Assembly (NCBI GenBank): GCA_965204655.1
Contig: OZ241998.1
Coordinates: 868,001-932,000, forward strand
Direction of reading: 5' to 3'
From: CATQHL01 sp965204655
GTDB taxonomy: Bacteria > Actinomycetota > Acidimicrobiia > Acidimicrobiales > CATQHL01
DNA length: 64,000 nt
Each line of letters opens with the position of its first letter. Position 1 is the first letter of the stretch. Shown in pieces: positions 45,696 through 53,682 of the stretch. The notes under the pieces are model-generated. The model saw nothing but the letters and a program-made list of their open reading frames with translations, did not search any database and was not told the origin of the DNA. Position numbers and translations under genes: made by a program.

Positions 45696-47204
45696 ATGGG
45701 TCACTTCTACATGACAACCCCCATCTACTACGTGAACGACGCCCCGCACATGGGGCACGCCTACACCACGCTGAACGGCGACGCCGTCTGCCGCTGGAGA
45801 CGCCTGTGCGGCGACGATGTCTTTTACCTCACCGGAACGGACGAGCATGGCCTGAAGGTAAAACGAGCAGCCGAGCAAAACGGCTTGACACCGACCGAGC
45901 AGGCCGACCGCACGAGCAAGAGGTTCAGAGAAGCCTGGGACATCCTGGACATCGCCTACGACGACTTCATACGAACCACCGAGAAACGCCACCATCTGTC
46001 GGTTCAGAACCTGATGAGCCGCTGCTACGAAAACGGCTACATCTACAAGGGCACCTACGAAGGGAGTTACTGCGTCTCCTGCGAGGCTTACTACAACCCC
46101 TCTGACCTAGCGGACGGTGACTGCCCGATCCATGAACGACCGGCGGAGCAGATGTCCGAGGAGAACTACTTCTTCCGCCTCTCGGCCTTCAAAGACAGAC
46201 TCCTGGAGTGGTTCGACTCCGCACCCGAGAACATCTCGCCGGAGGGATACCGCAACGAGGCCGAAGCGCTGATACGCGGCGGGCTGGAAGACGTCTCCGT
46301 CACGCGCACGTCCATCGACTGGGGGATAGAAGTTCCTTGGGACTCTGGCCATGTTTTCTACGTCTGGTACGACGCCCTCATCAACTACGCCACCGCGGTG
46401 GGCTACGGCAGCGACCCGGAACGCTTCGCCACCTGGTGGCCCGCTACCCATCACCTCATCGGCAAGGACATCATCCGCTTCCACTGCGTGTACTGGCCGG
46501 CGATGCTGTTGGCAGCCGACGTCTCCCCCCTGCCGAAACTGCACGTGCATGGCTGGCTGCTGCTGAGCGGAGCCAAGATGGCCAAGTCCAGCCTGAACCA
46601 GATCACTCCCGCAGCCCTGGCGGAGGGTCTCGGCAGGGACGCACTGCGCTACTCGGTGCTGCGAGATAACCCCTTCGGCCCCGACAGCGACTTCAGCTAC
46701 GAAGGACTCGTGCGCCGCTGCAACAGCGACTTGGCCAACGGACTGGGCAACCTGCTCCAGCGCGTGTCCACCATCGTGGAGAGTTCCTGCGGATCGACGG
46801 GGCCGGCGCCTGCGGCGAACAGCGCCCTGGCGGAAGTCGCCGAGGCGTCCTATGAGACCGCAGCCGCGGCGTGGAGCCGAGTGCAGCCGTCGCTGGCGCT
46901 GGAAGCCACCTGGCGAATCGTCAGAGAGACGAACGAGTATCTGCAGTCCCGACAGCCCTGGAAAATGGAAGCGGGGGCGGAACTCGAGGAGGTGATCGGC
47001 AACGCCCTGGAAGCCTTGCGCATCATCGCTCTCCTCGCCTACCCCGCGATGCCTGCCTCCTGCGAAGAAGTCTGGAGAAGAATCGGAATGCGCTCCGCCA
47101 TCGCCGATGCGCGACTTCCCGAAGCGGTCCGCTGGGGCGGCTACCCGGGCGGGCTCAGCGTGGAATTGGGGAGTCCTATGTTCCCCCGTCTCTCCTCGCA
47201 ATGA
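45696..47204 (+). CDS. metG: Methionyl-tRNA synthetase
   Basis: Class I synthetase. HIGH-type motif in YYVNDAPHMGHAYTT, zinc knuckle CVSCEAYYN...CPIHERP, and KMSKS-type LLSGAKMAKSSLN. Anticodon-binding helical bundle at the C-terminus (YLQSRQPWKMEAG). 502 residues with no C-terminal EMAP domain. ATG 45696. The 97-bp gap upstream has no clear promoter. Overlaps tatD by ATGA. Confidence 0.96.
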   Translation: MGHFYMTTPIYYVNDAPHMGHAYTTLNGDAVCRWRRLCGDDVFYLTGTDEHGLKVKRAAEQNGLTPTEQADRTSKRFREAWDILDIAYDDFIRTTEKRHHLSVQNLMSRCYENGYIYKGTYEGSYCVSCEAYYNPSDLADGDCPIHERPAEQMSEENYFFRLSAFKDRLLEWFDSAPENISPEGYRNEAEALIRGGLEDVSVTRTSIDWGIEVPWDSGHVFYVWYDALINYATAVGYGSDPERFATWWPATHHLIGKDIIRFHCVYWPAMLLAADVSPLPKLHVHGWLLLSGAKMAKSSLNQITPAALAEGLGRDALRYSVLRDNPFGPDSDFSYEGLVRRCNSDLANGLGNLLQRVSTIVESSCGSTGPAPAANSALAEVAEASYETAAAAWSRVQPSLALEATWRIVRETNEYLQSRQPWKMEAGAELEEVIGNALEALRIIALLAYPAMPASCEEVWRRIGMRSAIADARLPEAVRWGGYPGGLSVELGSPMFPRLSSQ

Positions 47205-47995
47205 GACCTGACACGACGAACCCTCAGGAAAACCCCCAGGGGCTCTCCTGGGTGGACAGCCACTGCCACCTGTCCACGGACGACGCCGATGAGCAGGTCG
47301 ACGCCGCGCGAGCCGCCGGAGTAGACACGTTGGTCGTCGTCGGCACCGACGTGGAGAATTCACGCGAAGCCCTACAGGTGGCCGACCGCCACCGCAACGT
47401 CTGGGCAACTGCAGGCGTCCATCCTCACGAAGCATCCAAGGGTCTGGACGGCCTGAGCGGACTCCTAGACGAATCTTCGCCTGTGGCGGTGGGAGAGTGC
47501 GGTCTGGACTACCACTACGACCACTCCCCCCGTCCGATACAGAAACAGGCGTTTTCCGCTCAGATCGCCCTCGCCCACGAGAGGAAACTCTCTCTGGTCG
47601 TCCACTCCCGATCCGCCTGGGACGACACGTTCGCCATTCTGATCTCCGAAGGCCTCCCCACCCACACCATCTTCCACTGTTTTACGGGCGGGCCGGCCGA
47701 GGCCGAGCGAGCTTTGTCTATAGGTGCTTTCCTGTCATTTAGCGGTATAATTACTTTTCCGAACGCTTTTGATGTTCGTGAGGCTGCGGCCTCTTGCCCC
47801 TCCGATCGAATCCTCGTAGAGACGGATTCTCCCTACCTCTCACCGGTGCCGATGCGCGGAAAGCCCAATACTCCAGCAAACCTTCCTTTCGTGGGCGCTG
47901 AAGTCGCCCGCTCCCAAGGAGTTGACCTTCACCGCATCGCCGAGATCACCTCGTCCAACGCCACTCGGGCCTTCGGACTAACAACGACCGCATGA
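47201..47995 (+). CDS. tatD: TatD family metal-dependent hydrolase
   Basis: TIM-barrel DNase/hydrolase. VDSHCHLS (metal His pair), AGVHPHEA, VAVGECGLDYHYDHSP, VVHSR, FHCFTGG and the ETDSPYLSPVPMRGKPN terminal motif. ATG 47201 overlaps metG (ATGA); the frame is open further upstream but that is a shadow of metG. 264 residues. Part of the conserved metG-tatD-rpf-ksgA-ispE cluster. Confidence 0.93.
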   Translation: MRPDTTNPQENPQGLSWVDSHCHLSTDDADEQVDAARAAGVDTLVVVGTDVENSREALQVADRHRNVWATAGVHPHEASKGLDGLSGLLDESSPVAVGECGLDYHYDHSPRPIQKQAFSAQIALAHERKLSLVVHSRSAWDDTFAILISEGLPTHTIFHCFTGGPAEAERALSIGAFLSFSGIITFPNAFDVREAAASCPSDRILVETDSPYLSPVPMRGKPNTPANLPFVGAEVARSQGVDLHRIAEITSSNATRAFGLTTTA

Positions 47996-49140
47996 ATTCG
48001 CAGGACAAGCCCGAGGGGCGGCGGCTCCCGACCGCCTTGAGATCGGCGCTGGCAGCGGCGGTCGTCGTCTGCGCCTTAACCGCTGCCTGCAGCACAGGCA
48101 ACGCCGAGGGGACGAGCGTGGAAGTAAACACCTTGCTAAAGGACACAGCAGACGAAGGCGCGCAAGAAACCGCACCGCCACAGACCTCACAACCCTCCTC
48201 CCCGCCGGCGGCGCCTTCGGACACCTCAAACAACGGAGGGAACTCCAACCTCCGGACCACCGCCTCAAATCCCGATTCCCCGCCGAGTGCGCCTGCCAAT
48301 CTGGGAGGCACCCAGGAGGTTTCCCCGGTTCGACTCTCGCAGACCTCCGCCGGCGGAAGCGCTCACGCCGTCCGGAAGATCTACCTGCCCTTGTCGGTGG
48401 AGTGGGAGGCGCTGCGTCAGTGCGAATCGAGGGGGGACTACACGCTTGTTGATTCAACGAGCACCTACCACGGCGCATATCAGTTCACCACCAAGACCTG
48501 GGACCGCTTAGCGGCCGCCATCGACAGCAGCCTCGTCGGCGTGCTCCCCTCCGCTGCTGCTGCGGCGGCTCAAGACAAGATGGCTGCGAGGCTGTGGATC
48601 GAGTCCGGATCGAGCAGATGGCCTGCGTGCGCGCACGTCTTTGGGGAAGAAGCCGCCGAAGAGTACTTAGCGTCTCTCCGAGAGGCGGATCAGCCGCCCG
48701 CCGCCGCTCCGGCGCCGGAAGGCGGGAGTTCCTCGCCAACAACCTCGTCGAGTTCGCCGAACTCAGTCACGACCCAACCGTCTACGCCGCCGTCTTCTCC
48801 GCCCAGCGCGCCTGCCAGCACCACGCCGACGCCCGACCCTTCTACTCTCCCGGCGGTCATCCCAAACGTTGAGGGCTTCCCCACCCAGGCGCAGTGGGCG
48901 GCGCTGCGCCACTGCGAATCCACAAACAACTACCAAGTCGCCAGCAGCAACGGCCTCTACTACGGGGCGTACCAATTCTGGCCTGACACCTGGGACAGCG
49001 TGGCGCGCAAGCACTACCCGAGGCTCGTCGGGGTGCTCCCTTCACAAGCCACGCCGCAGGACCAGGATCGGATGGCCTACAAACTCTGGGAACTCCGCGG
49101 CTCTCAGCCCTGGCCGATCTGCGGCAGATACCTCAACTGA
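47992..49140 (+). CDS. Lipoprotein with two Rpf-type transglycosylase domains
   Basis: Resuscitation-promoting-factor-like cell-wall hydrolase. N-terminal signal ending in LTAACS, a lipobox, so probably a lipoprotein. Two copies of the lysozyme-like domain: WEALRQCESRGDY...YHGAYQFTTKTWDRLA...RWPAC and WAALRHCESTNNYQV...YYGAYQFWPDTWDSVA...PWPICG; the Glu in each QCES/HCES is the catalytic residue. Ser/Thr/Pro linkers separate them. 382 residues. ATG 47992 overlaps tatD (ATGA). Tandem domains are unusual: most Rpf proteins have one. Confidence 0.88.
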   Translation: MNSQDKPEGRRLPTALRSALAAAVVVCALTAACSTGNAEGTSVEVNTLLKDTADEGAQETAPPQTSQPSSPPAAPSDTSNNGGNSNLRTTASNPDSPPSAPANLGGTQEVSPVRLSQTSAGGSAHAVRKIYLPLSVEWEALRQCESRGDYTLVDSTSTYHGAYQFTTKTWDRLAAAIDSSLVGVLPSAAAAAAQDKMAARLWIESGSSRWPACAHVFGEEAAEEYLASLREADQPPAAAPAPEGGSSSPTTSSSSPNSVTTQPSTPPSSPPSAPASTTPTPDPSTLPAVIPNVEGFPTQAQWAALRHCESTNNYQVASSNGLYYGAYQFWPDTWDSVARKHYPRLVGVLPSQATPQDQDRMAYKLWELRGSQPWPICGRYLN

Positions 49141-50075
49141 ACCTCAACGGCGAACTCTCTCACCTTTATCCAACAAAGGCGCCTCTGGGCGCTTCGGAAG
49201 TCCTGTCACTGCTGAACCGGCACGGGATACGACCCAAGAAGTCCCTTGGCCAGCATTTTGTAATAGACCCCAACACCATCAGGCGCATCATCCGCCTAGC
49301 CGAACTCTCGCCCGGCCAGAAGGTGGTAGAAATCGGCGCTGGGTGCGGCTGTCTCACAGTCGCCCTGGCCTCAGCGGGCTGTCCGGTGCTGGCAATTGAG
49401 ACGGACGAGCGGCTGCTGCCGCCTTTGGCCGAAGTAACCGAGGGTCTGCCGGTGGAGATCCTGCACGCCGACGCAGCCCGCCTCGAGTGCTGGACGCATC
49501 AACTCTCGCCACCGCCCCACTCCTCAGAGACCCGCTCTTCAGAAGCGGCTAGTTACTTCCCCGGGTGGGCGTCAGCAGAGCGAATCTCAACAAACAGAGG
49601 CTGGAAGTTGGTCGCCAACCTGCCTTACAACATCGCCACTCCCCTGCTGCTCGACGTGCTCGAGGACGTCCCAAGCGTGGAGGAGATGCTGGTCATGCTC
49701 CAGCGTGAGACGGCGGAGCGCCTGGCCTCGCGCCCGGGTGAGGACGCCTTCGGACTGCCCGCCTTGAAGGTCTCCCACTGGGCTGACGCAGAACTTCTAG
49801 GACGCGTCCCTCCTGCCGCCTTCCACCCCAGGCCGCGGGTCACCTCAGCGATCCTGCGGCTGAAACGCAAGCCCAAGGCCTCCTCAGCACCCCCCATCAC
49901 GGAACCCTACGCTCTAGCCAGAAAGGCGTACGCCCGCAGGCGGCAGATGCTCCGACGCTCCTTGCGGGGAGTCGTCCCTGCGGAGGCGTTCTCAACTGCG
50001 GGCGTGAACCCCACGGCCCGCCCGGAGGAACTGAGCCTCTCCGACTGGGCCAGACTGCACGAATGCGCCAGATGA
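49137..50075 (+). CDS. ksgA: 16S rRNA dimethyladenosine transferase (apparent CTG start)
   Basis: Methylates A1518/A1519 of 16S rRNA. IRPKKSLGQHFVIDPNTIRRI is the conserved N-terminus, then EIGAGCGCLTVALASAG, VLAIETDERLLPPL, and the catalytic NLPYNIATPLL. The frame from 49137 to 49323 contains no ATG, GTG or TTG; CTG 49137 overlaps the rpf stop as CTGA, matching the NTGA coupling used across this operon. GTG 49323 would remove the essential N-terminal GQHF region. 312 residues from CTG; C-terminal helical domain present. Confidence 0.9.
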   Translation: MNLNGELSHLYPTKAPLGASEVLSLLNRHGIRPKKSLGQHFVIDPNTIRRIIRLAELSPGQKVVEIGAGCGCLTVALASAGCPVLAIETDERLLPPLAEVTEGLPVEILHADAARLECWTHQLSPPPHSSETRSSEAASYFPGWASAERISTNRGWKLVANLPYNIATPLLLDVLEDVPSVEEMLVMLQRETAERLASRPGEDAFGLPALKVSHWADAELLGRVPPAAFHPRPRVTSAILRLKRKPKASSAPPITEPYALARKAYARRRQMLRRSLRGVVPAEAFSTAGVNPTARPEELSLSDWARLHECAR

Positions 50076-50818
50076 CTCACCTGACCGCTGTCCAACAGAA
50101 TGAAGAGGTGCTGACCGCCCCGGCCAAACTGACGCTTTCGCTGCGGATCACCGGTCTTCGAGACGACGGATACCACCTCATAGACGCCGAGATGGTCTCT
50201 CTGGACTTGGGCGACACTCTGATAATCAAACCCGGCAGCGGAGTTGTGTTCTCCGGCGTCGGGGATATGCCCGACCCCGAAGACAACCTGATCAGCAAGG
50301 CTCTGGAGTTAGCCGGGAGGACGGCCCTCGTGCAGGTCAAAAAAATAGTGCCGGCCGGCGCCGGACTGGGAGGCGGTTCCTCCGACGCCGCCGCCATCCT
50401 GCGCTGGGCGGGCTTCAGCGACCTCAAACGCGCCGCCACCCTAGGCGCCGACGTGCCCTTCTGCCTCTTGGGGGGGCGGGCTCAGGTATCGGGCGCAGGA
50501 GAGGTAGTTGACCCTCTCCAATATCAGCCTCGCGCCTACACGCTCAGCATTCCTCGGTTCGGCTGCTCGACCGCCGACGTCTACGCCGCCTGGGACGAAC
50601 TGGGCGGCCCGCGCGGCCCGTCCGGGAACGACCTGGAGCCGGCCGCCCTCAGAGTGGAACCCCAACTAGCAGAGGTTCGAGACCATCTCGCCGCCGCAAC
50701 AAGCCAGCAGCCCCGATTAGCAGGAAGCGGCTCTACCTGGTTCGTGGAGGGCGCCTACCCGGGCGACGGGCGCATCGTGACTCACACGACACCGCCCTTC
50801 TATATCAGCGAAGGCTGA
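50072..50818 (+). CDS. ispE: 4-diphosphocytidyl-2-C-methyl-D-erythritol kinase
   Basis: MEP-pathway GHMP kinase. TAPAKLTLSLRITGLRDDGYHLIDAEMVSLDL, ATP-binding PAGAGLGGGSSDAAAIL, GADVPFCLLGGRAQVSG. 248 residues, about 40 shorter than most IspE, with a shortened C-terminal domain. ATG 50072 overlaps ksgA (ATGA); ATG 50063 is also in frame. Implies isoprenoid synthesis via MEP. Confidence 0.9.
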   Translation: MTHLTAVQQNEEVLTAPAKLTLSLRITGLRDDGYHLIDAEMVSLDLGDTLIIKPGSGVVFSGVGDMPDPEDNLISKALELAGRTALVQVKKIVPAGAGLGGGSSDAAAILRWAGFSDLKRAATLGADVPFCLLGGRAQVSGAGEVVDPLQYQPRAYTLSIPRFGCSTADVYAAWDELGGPRGPSGNDLEPAALRVEPQLAEVRDHLAAATSQQPRLAGSGSTWFVEGAYPGDGRIVTHTTPPFYISEG

Positions 50819-50833
50819 ACTAAGGGAGTTCCT

Positions 50834-50932
50834 TTATCGTCCCCTGCGACGCTGAAAACGTGTACGCCGCCGCATCTTGCGGTATTTTTTCTTCCTCATC
50901 CGCTTGCGGCGTTTCTTGATAAGCGAACCCAT
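50834..50932 (-). CDS. Small ribosomal protein bS22 (AURKAIP1/COX24 type)
   Basis: A 32-codon gene, MGSLIKKRRKRMRKKKYRKM then RRRTRFQRRRGR, very basic. It matches the actinobacterial bS22 family (MGSVIKKRRKRM-KKKHRK), a small protein bound to 16S rRNA. ATG at 50932, TAA at 50836-50834. No Shine-Dalgarno upstream, consistent with leaderless expression. Confidence 0.9.
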   Translation of the reverse strand: MGSLIKKRRKRMRKKKYRKMRRRTRFQRRRGR

Positions 50933-50988
50933 ACGAGGTGAAGCCTAACAGGCGCTAGCGTTAGTTGACGCAGTTCGACTGCGATCGG

Positions 50989-51060
50989 TGGCCGGTAGTT
51001 CAATGGCAGAACGCCTGACTTTGGATCAGGAGGTTGCAGGTTCGATCCCTGCCCGGCCAG
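50989..51060 (+). tRNA. tRNA-Gln (UUG)
   Basis: Cloverleaf complete: acceptor TGGCCGG/CCGGCCA, D arm TAGTTCAATGGCAGAA, anticodon stem CCTGA/TCAGG with loop CTTTGGA (anticodon TTG at 51021-51023), T arm GGTTCGATCC. Discriminator G51060. CCA is not encoded. Confidence 0.95.
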
Positions 51061-51112
51061 CATGACCATCGTCGGTCTGTTCTCACACGGGCGGATAGGA
51101 GGGAGGGTTTCT

Positions 51113-51130
51113 ATGGTGACTCCGCAATGA
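51113..51130 (+). CDS. Five-codon leader ORF coupled to glmU
   Basis: ATG GTG ACT CCG CAA TGA, preceded by a strong Shine-Dalgarno GGAGGGAGGG (51098-51107). Its stop overlaps the glmU start (ATGA). glmU itself has no nearby Shine-Dalgarno, so the leader probably loads ribosomes that reinitiate on glmU. Confidence 0.5.
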   Translation: MVTPQ

Positions 51131-52230
51131 ACAAGCCCCCCGGCCGCCGCAGACCCGAGATTTACGCCGTCGTCTTGGCCGCCGGAGGCGGAACTCGCAT
51201 GAACTCCTCCCTGCCCAAGCCTATGCAGACCATCTGCGGCGCGCCGATGCTGGCACACGTGCTGGATTCCCTCGCCCTCTGCGAAGCGAGCCACATCTCC
51301 GTGGTACTTAGCCCCGACAGCGATCCCATCCGCGAAGAACTTCAGAAAAGGGCCTCTCACCTCCCCTTTCTGATCGCCGAACAGCCTAACGCCCGGGGTA
51401 CCGGAAACGCCGCGGCGGTGGGACTCCATGCCTTGCCCGAGAGCTCTGACGTCCCCGAATCCGACGCCGGTGAGGTAATCATCCTCCCGGGAGACGCCCC
51501 CCTGCTGCGCCCGGAGTCGCTGAGTTCACTGCTCGAGGAACACCTCAGAAACTCAGCCGCAGCCACGATGCTCACCGCCGTACTGACGGATCCCGCCGGC
51601 TACGGACGTGTAGTTCGCAACCGGGACGGCTCCGTGAGGAAGGTGGTAGAGCAAGCGGACGCCTCGGAGGAAGAGATGCGCCTCTGCGAAGTGGCCGCCT
51701 CGGTGTACGTGGTCGACCGCAGCCTCCTGAAACCTGCCCTCCGCCGCATTCGACCCGACAACGCCGCCGGCGAGATCTACCTGACGGACATCGTAGAAGT
51801 ATTCACCAGGAGCAGCCACCAGGTCGCTGCCGTGGTGTTGGAAGACCCTGCGGAAGCCCAAGGAGTGAACACGCAGGAGCAGCTAGCCGCCGTCCGGTCT
51901 GAGATGCGGCGGCGAGTAAACGCCCGTTGGCTGCGAGCGGGCGTAGAGATGGAAGACCCTTCGTCGGTACACATAGACATGTCGGTGGACTTCGCTAGGA
52001 GTGCGACCCTCCTAGCGGGAGTCGTGCTGGAAGGACGCACAAGCGTGGGAGAAGGCGCGGTGATCGGCCCCTACAGCAGGCTCCGGGACTGCCAGGTGGG
52101 CGCCGGCGCCGTGATAGAGATGAGCGTCTGCGAAGGCACGGAAGTCGCCCCCCGCCGCCGAGTGGGGCCGTTCGAGCACCTGAAGACCCCCGAACCCCCT
52201 AACTCCGGCGCCCTACCCCCAACCCTCTAA
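51127..52230 (+). CDS. glmU: GlmU-like N-acetylglucosamine-1-phosphate uridylyltransferase, short form
   Basis: UDP-GlcNAc pyrophosphorylase. VVLAAGGGTRMNSSLPKPMQTICG is the nucleotide-binding loop; LPGDAPLLRPESL and EAQGVNTQEQLAAVR are conserved. Only a short left-handed beta-helix follows and the protein ends soon after VGPFEHLKTPEPP at 367 residues, so the acetyltransferase part with its catalytic His is missing. ATG 51127 overlaps a 5-codon leader ORF; the frame is open upstream through the tRNA but that is not coding. Glucosamine-1-P acetylation must come from elsewhere. Confidence 0.9.
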   Translation: MNKPPGRRRPEIYAVVLAAGGGTRMNSSLPKPMQTICGAPMLAHVLDSLALCEASHISVVLSPDSDPIREELQKRASHLPFLIAEQPNARGTGNAAAVGLHALPESSDVPESDAGEVIILPGDAPLLRPESLSSLLEEHLRNSAAATMLTAVLTDPAGYGRVVRNRDGSVRKVVEQADASEEEMRLCEVAASVYVVDRSLLKPALRRIRPDNAAGEIYLTDIVEVFTRSSHQVAAVVLEDPAEAQGVNTQEQLAAVRSEMRRRVNARWLRAGVEMEDPSSVHIDMSVDFARSATLLAGVVLEGRTSVGEGAVIGPYSRLRDCQVGAGAVIEMSVCEGTEVAPRRRVGPFEHLKTPEPPNSGALPPTL

Positions 52231-52274
52231 CTCCAACTCCCGAGCCCCCTACCCCCTAGCCCCGCTCCCTCCAG

Positions 52275-52290
52275 TGCGCCCCTGGGCGCA
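52275..52290. terminator. Hairpin between convergent glmU and folC
   Basis: TGCGCC-CCTG-GGCGCA, a 6-bp GC-rich perfect stem, in the 62-bp gap between two convergent genes. No T-run, so a bidirectional terminator is plausible but weakly supported. Confidence 0.35.
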
Positions 52291-52292
52291 GG

Positions 52293-53579
52293 CTACCGAG
52301 CGGCCCCGTAGCCGTCTCGGGCGGCGCCGGCCACGTACAACGATCCAGTCACAAGCACCAGAGAGCCACCTGAGGCCATCGCCGCGGCTCTACGCACGGC
52401 GGACGCCGTGTCCTCTACGGCTTCGCACCGCAAGCCTGCCGCTGATGCGATTTCCGCCAGTTCCCGAGCCGGAATTGCCCGCGGCGAGGGCGCCGTGGTG
52501 GTTATCACCAGATCGCAACGCTCCGCTCCAAGAGCAGTCAACATCTTTCTCGGGTCCTTGTCTCGCATCATTCCCAAGACCAAGTAGACGTGCTCGGCGT
52601 CGGAAAAGTCCTCCTCGAGCGCCGTCCTCGCCGCCTTACCTCCGTCGGGATTGTGCGCACCGTCGGCTAGAACGAGAGGGGATCTTCCCAACGCCTCAAA
52701 ACGGCCAGGAAAGCCGACGCTGCCAAAAGCCTCCTCTACCACCTCGGCAGGAAGAGGACCTTCCAGAAAAGCCTCTACGGAGGCGACGGCGAGGGCGGCG
52801 TTGCGGCCTTGGTGAGCCCCGTGAAGAGAGAGAAACACCTCCTCGTAGCGGCCTTCCCCGTTCATCTCCAACACTCGTCCGCCCACCGCTAGGTCGTTGC
52901 GGCTGCAGTCAAAGTGTTCGCCCAAGCGACGGATCTCACGCGGCCCTGGGGCGGCGAACACCGGCTCAAGGTCGTCGGCGATCTCGCCCAAAACCAATTT
53001 GCAGCCCCGCTTCACTATGCCGCTCTTCTCCCAGGCAACCGCCTGGCGCCACTGCGAACGCCCGTCGGTGTGATCCTCTCCGACGTTCGTCACCACGGCC
53101 ACCTCGGCGTCCACCACGTTGGTGGCGTCGAAACGTCCGAGTTTCCCCACTTCCAGGACGGCAACGTCCACGGCCTCGTCGGAAAAGCATCGCAGTCCAG
53201 CCGCCGTGACGATCTCGAACCAGGAAGCCTCTACTCCGATTTCGTCTGTGACCAGGCGAACGTCTCCCAGCAGATCAGCAAAACGCTCGCCCTCAATGGG
53301 TTCACAGCCGAGTTGTATCCTCTCGTACAGGCTGCTCACGTGCGGGCTCGTGTATGTCCCCACCCGCAGCCCCAGCCCCTCCAGCAGCCTGCTCAGGAGA
53401 TAGGCGGTGGAACCTTTGCCGTTGGTGCCGGTGATGTGTATGACCGGATAGTCCCGCTGCGGCTCTCCTAGAAGCTTCGTCAAGCGGCGCATCCGCTCCA
53501 GGTCTACGCCCTTCACCTGGCCCGCGGTCGCCTCTCGATTGACATGGCAGTCCAGCCACTTCAGGACGTCAGACTTCAT
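52293..53579 (-). CDS. folC: Dihydrofolate/folylpolyglutamate synthase
   Basis: Mur-ligase-like enzyme adding glutamate to folates. YPVIHITGTNGKGSTAYLLSRLLE is the P-loop, followed by GTYTSPHVSSLYERIQL, EVGKLGRFDATNVV, VVTNVGEDHTD and LADGAHNPDG. 428 residues. ATG 53579. Start of a minus-strand group; clpX lies 103 bp away with nothing recognisable in the gap. Confidence 0.93.
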   Translation of the reverse strand: MKSDVLKWLDCHVNREATAGQVKGVDLERMRRLTKLLGEPQRDYPVIHITGTNGKGSTAYLLSRLLEGLGLRVGTYTSPHVSSLYERIQLGCEPIEGERFADLLGDVRLVTDEIGVEASWFEIVTAAGLRCFSDEAVDVAVLEVGKLGRFDATNVVDAEVAVVTNVGEDHTDGRSQWRQAVAWEKSGIVKRGCKLVLGEIADDLEPVFAAPGPREIRRLGEHFDCSRNDLAVGGRVLEMNGEGRYEEVFLSLHGAHQGRNAALAVASVEAFLEGPLPAEVVEEAFGSVGFPGRFEALGRSPLVLADGAHNPDGGKAARTALEEDFSDAEHVYLVLGMMRDKDPRKMLTALGAERCDLVITTTAPSPRAIPARELAEIASAAGLRCEAVEDTASAVRRAAAMASGGSLVLVTGSLYVAGAARDGYGAAR

Positions 53580-53682
53580 GCTTCACGACCCCGCGACCTC
53601 AAACTTATGGAAGCGTCATTCTCCGGGGGCAAGTTCCCTGCCCCGGGTTTCGATCCGCCCGAGCGAACCGCAGCCGTCTGGC

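Noticed and set aside
46107..47435. Minus-strand 442-codon frame opposite metG/tatD
   Set aside because: Antisense to metG with all catalytic motifs on the plus strand.
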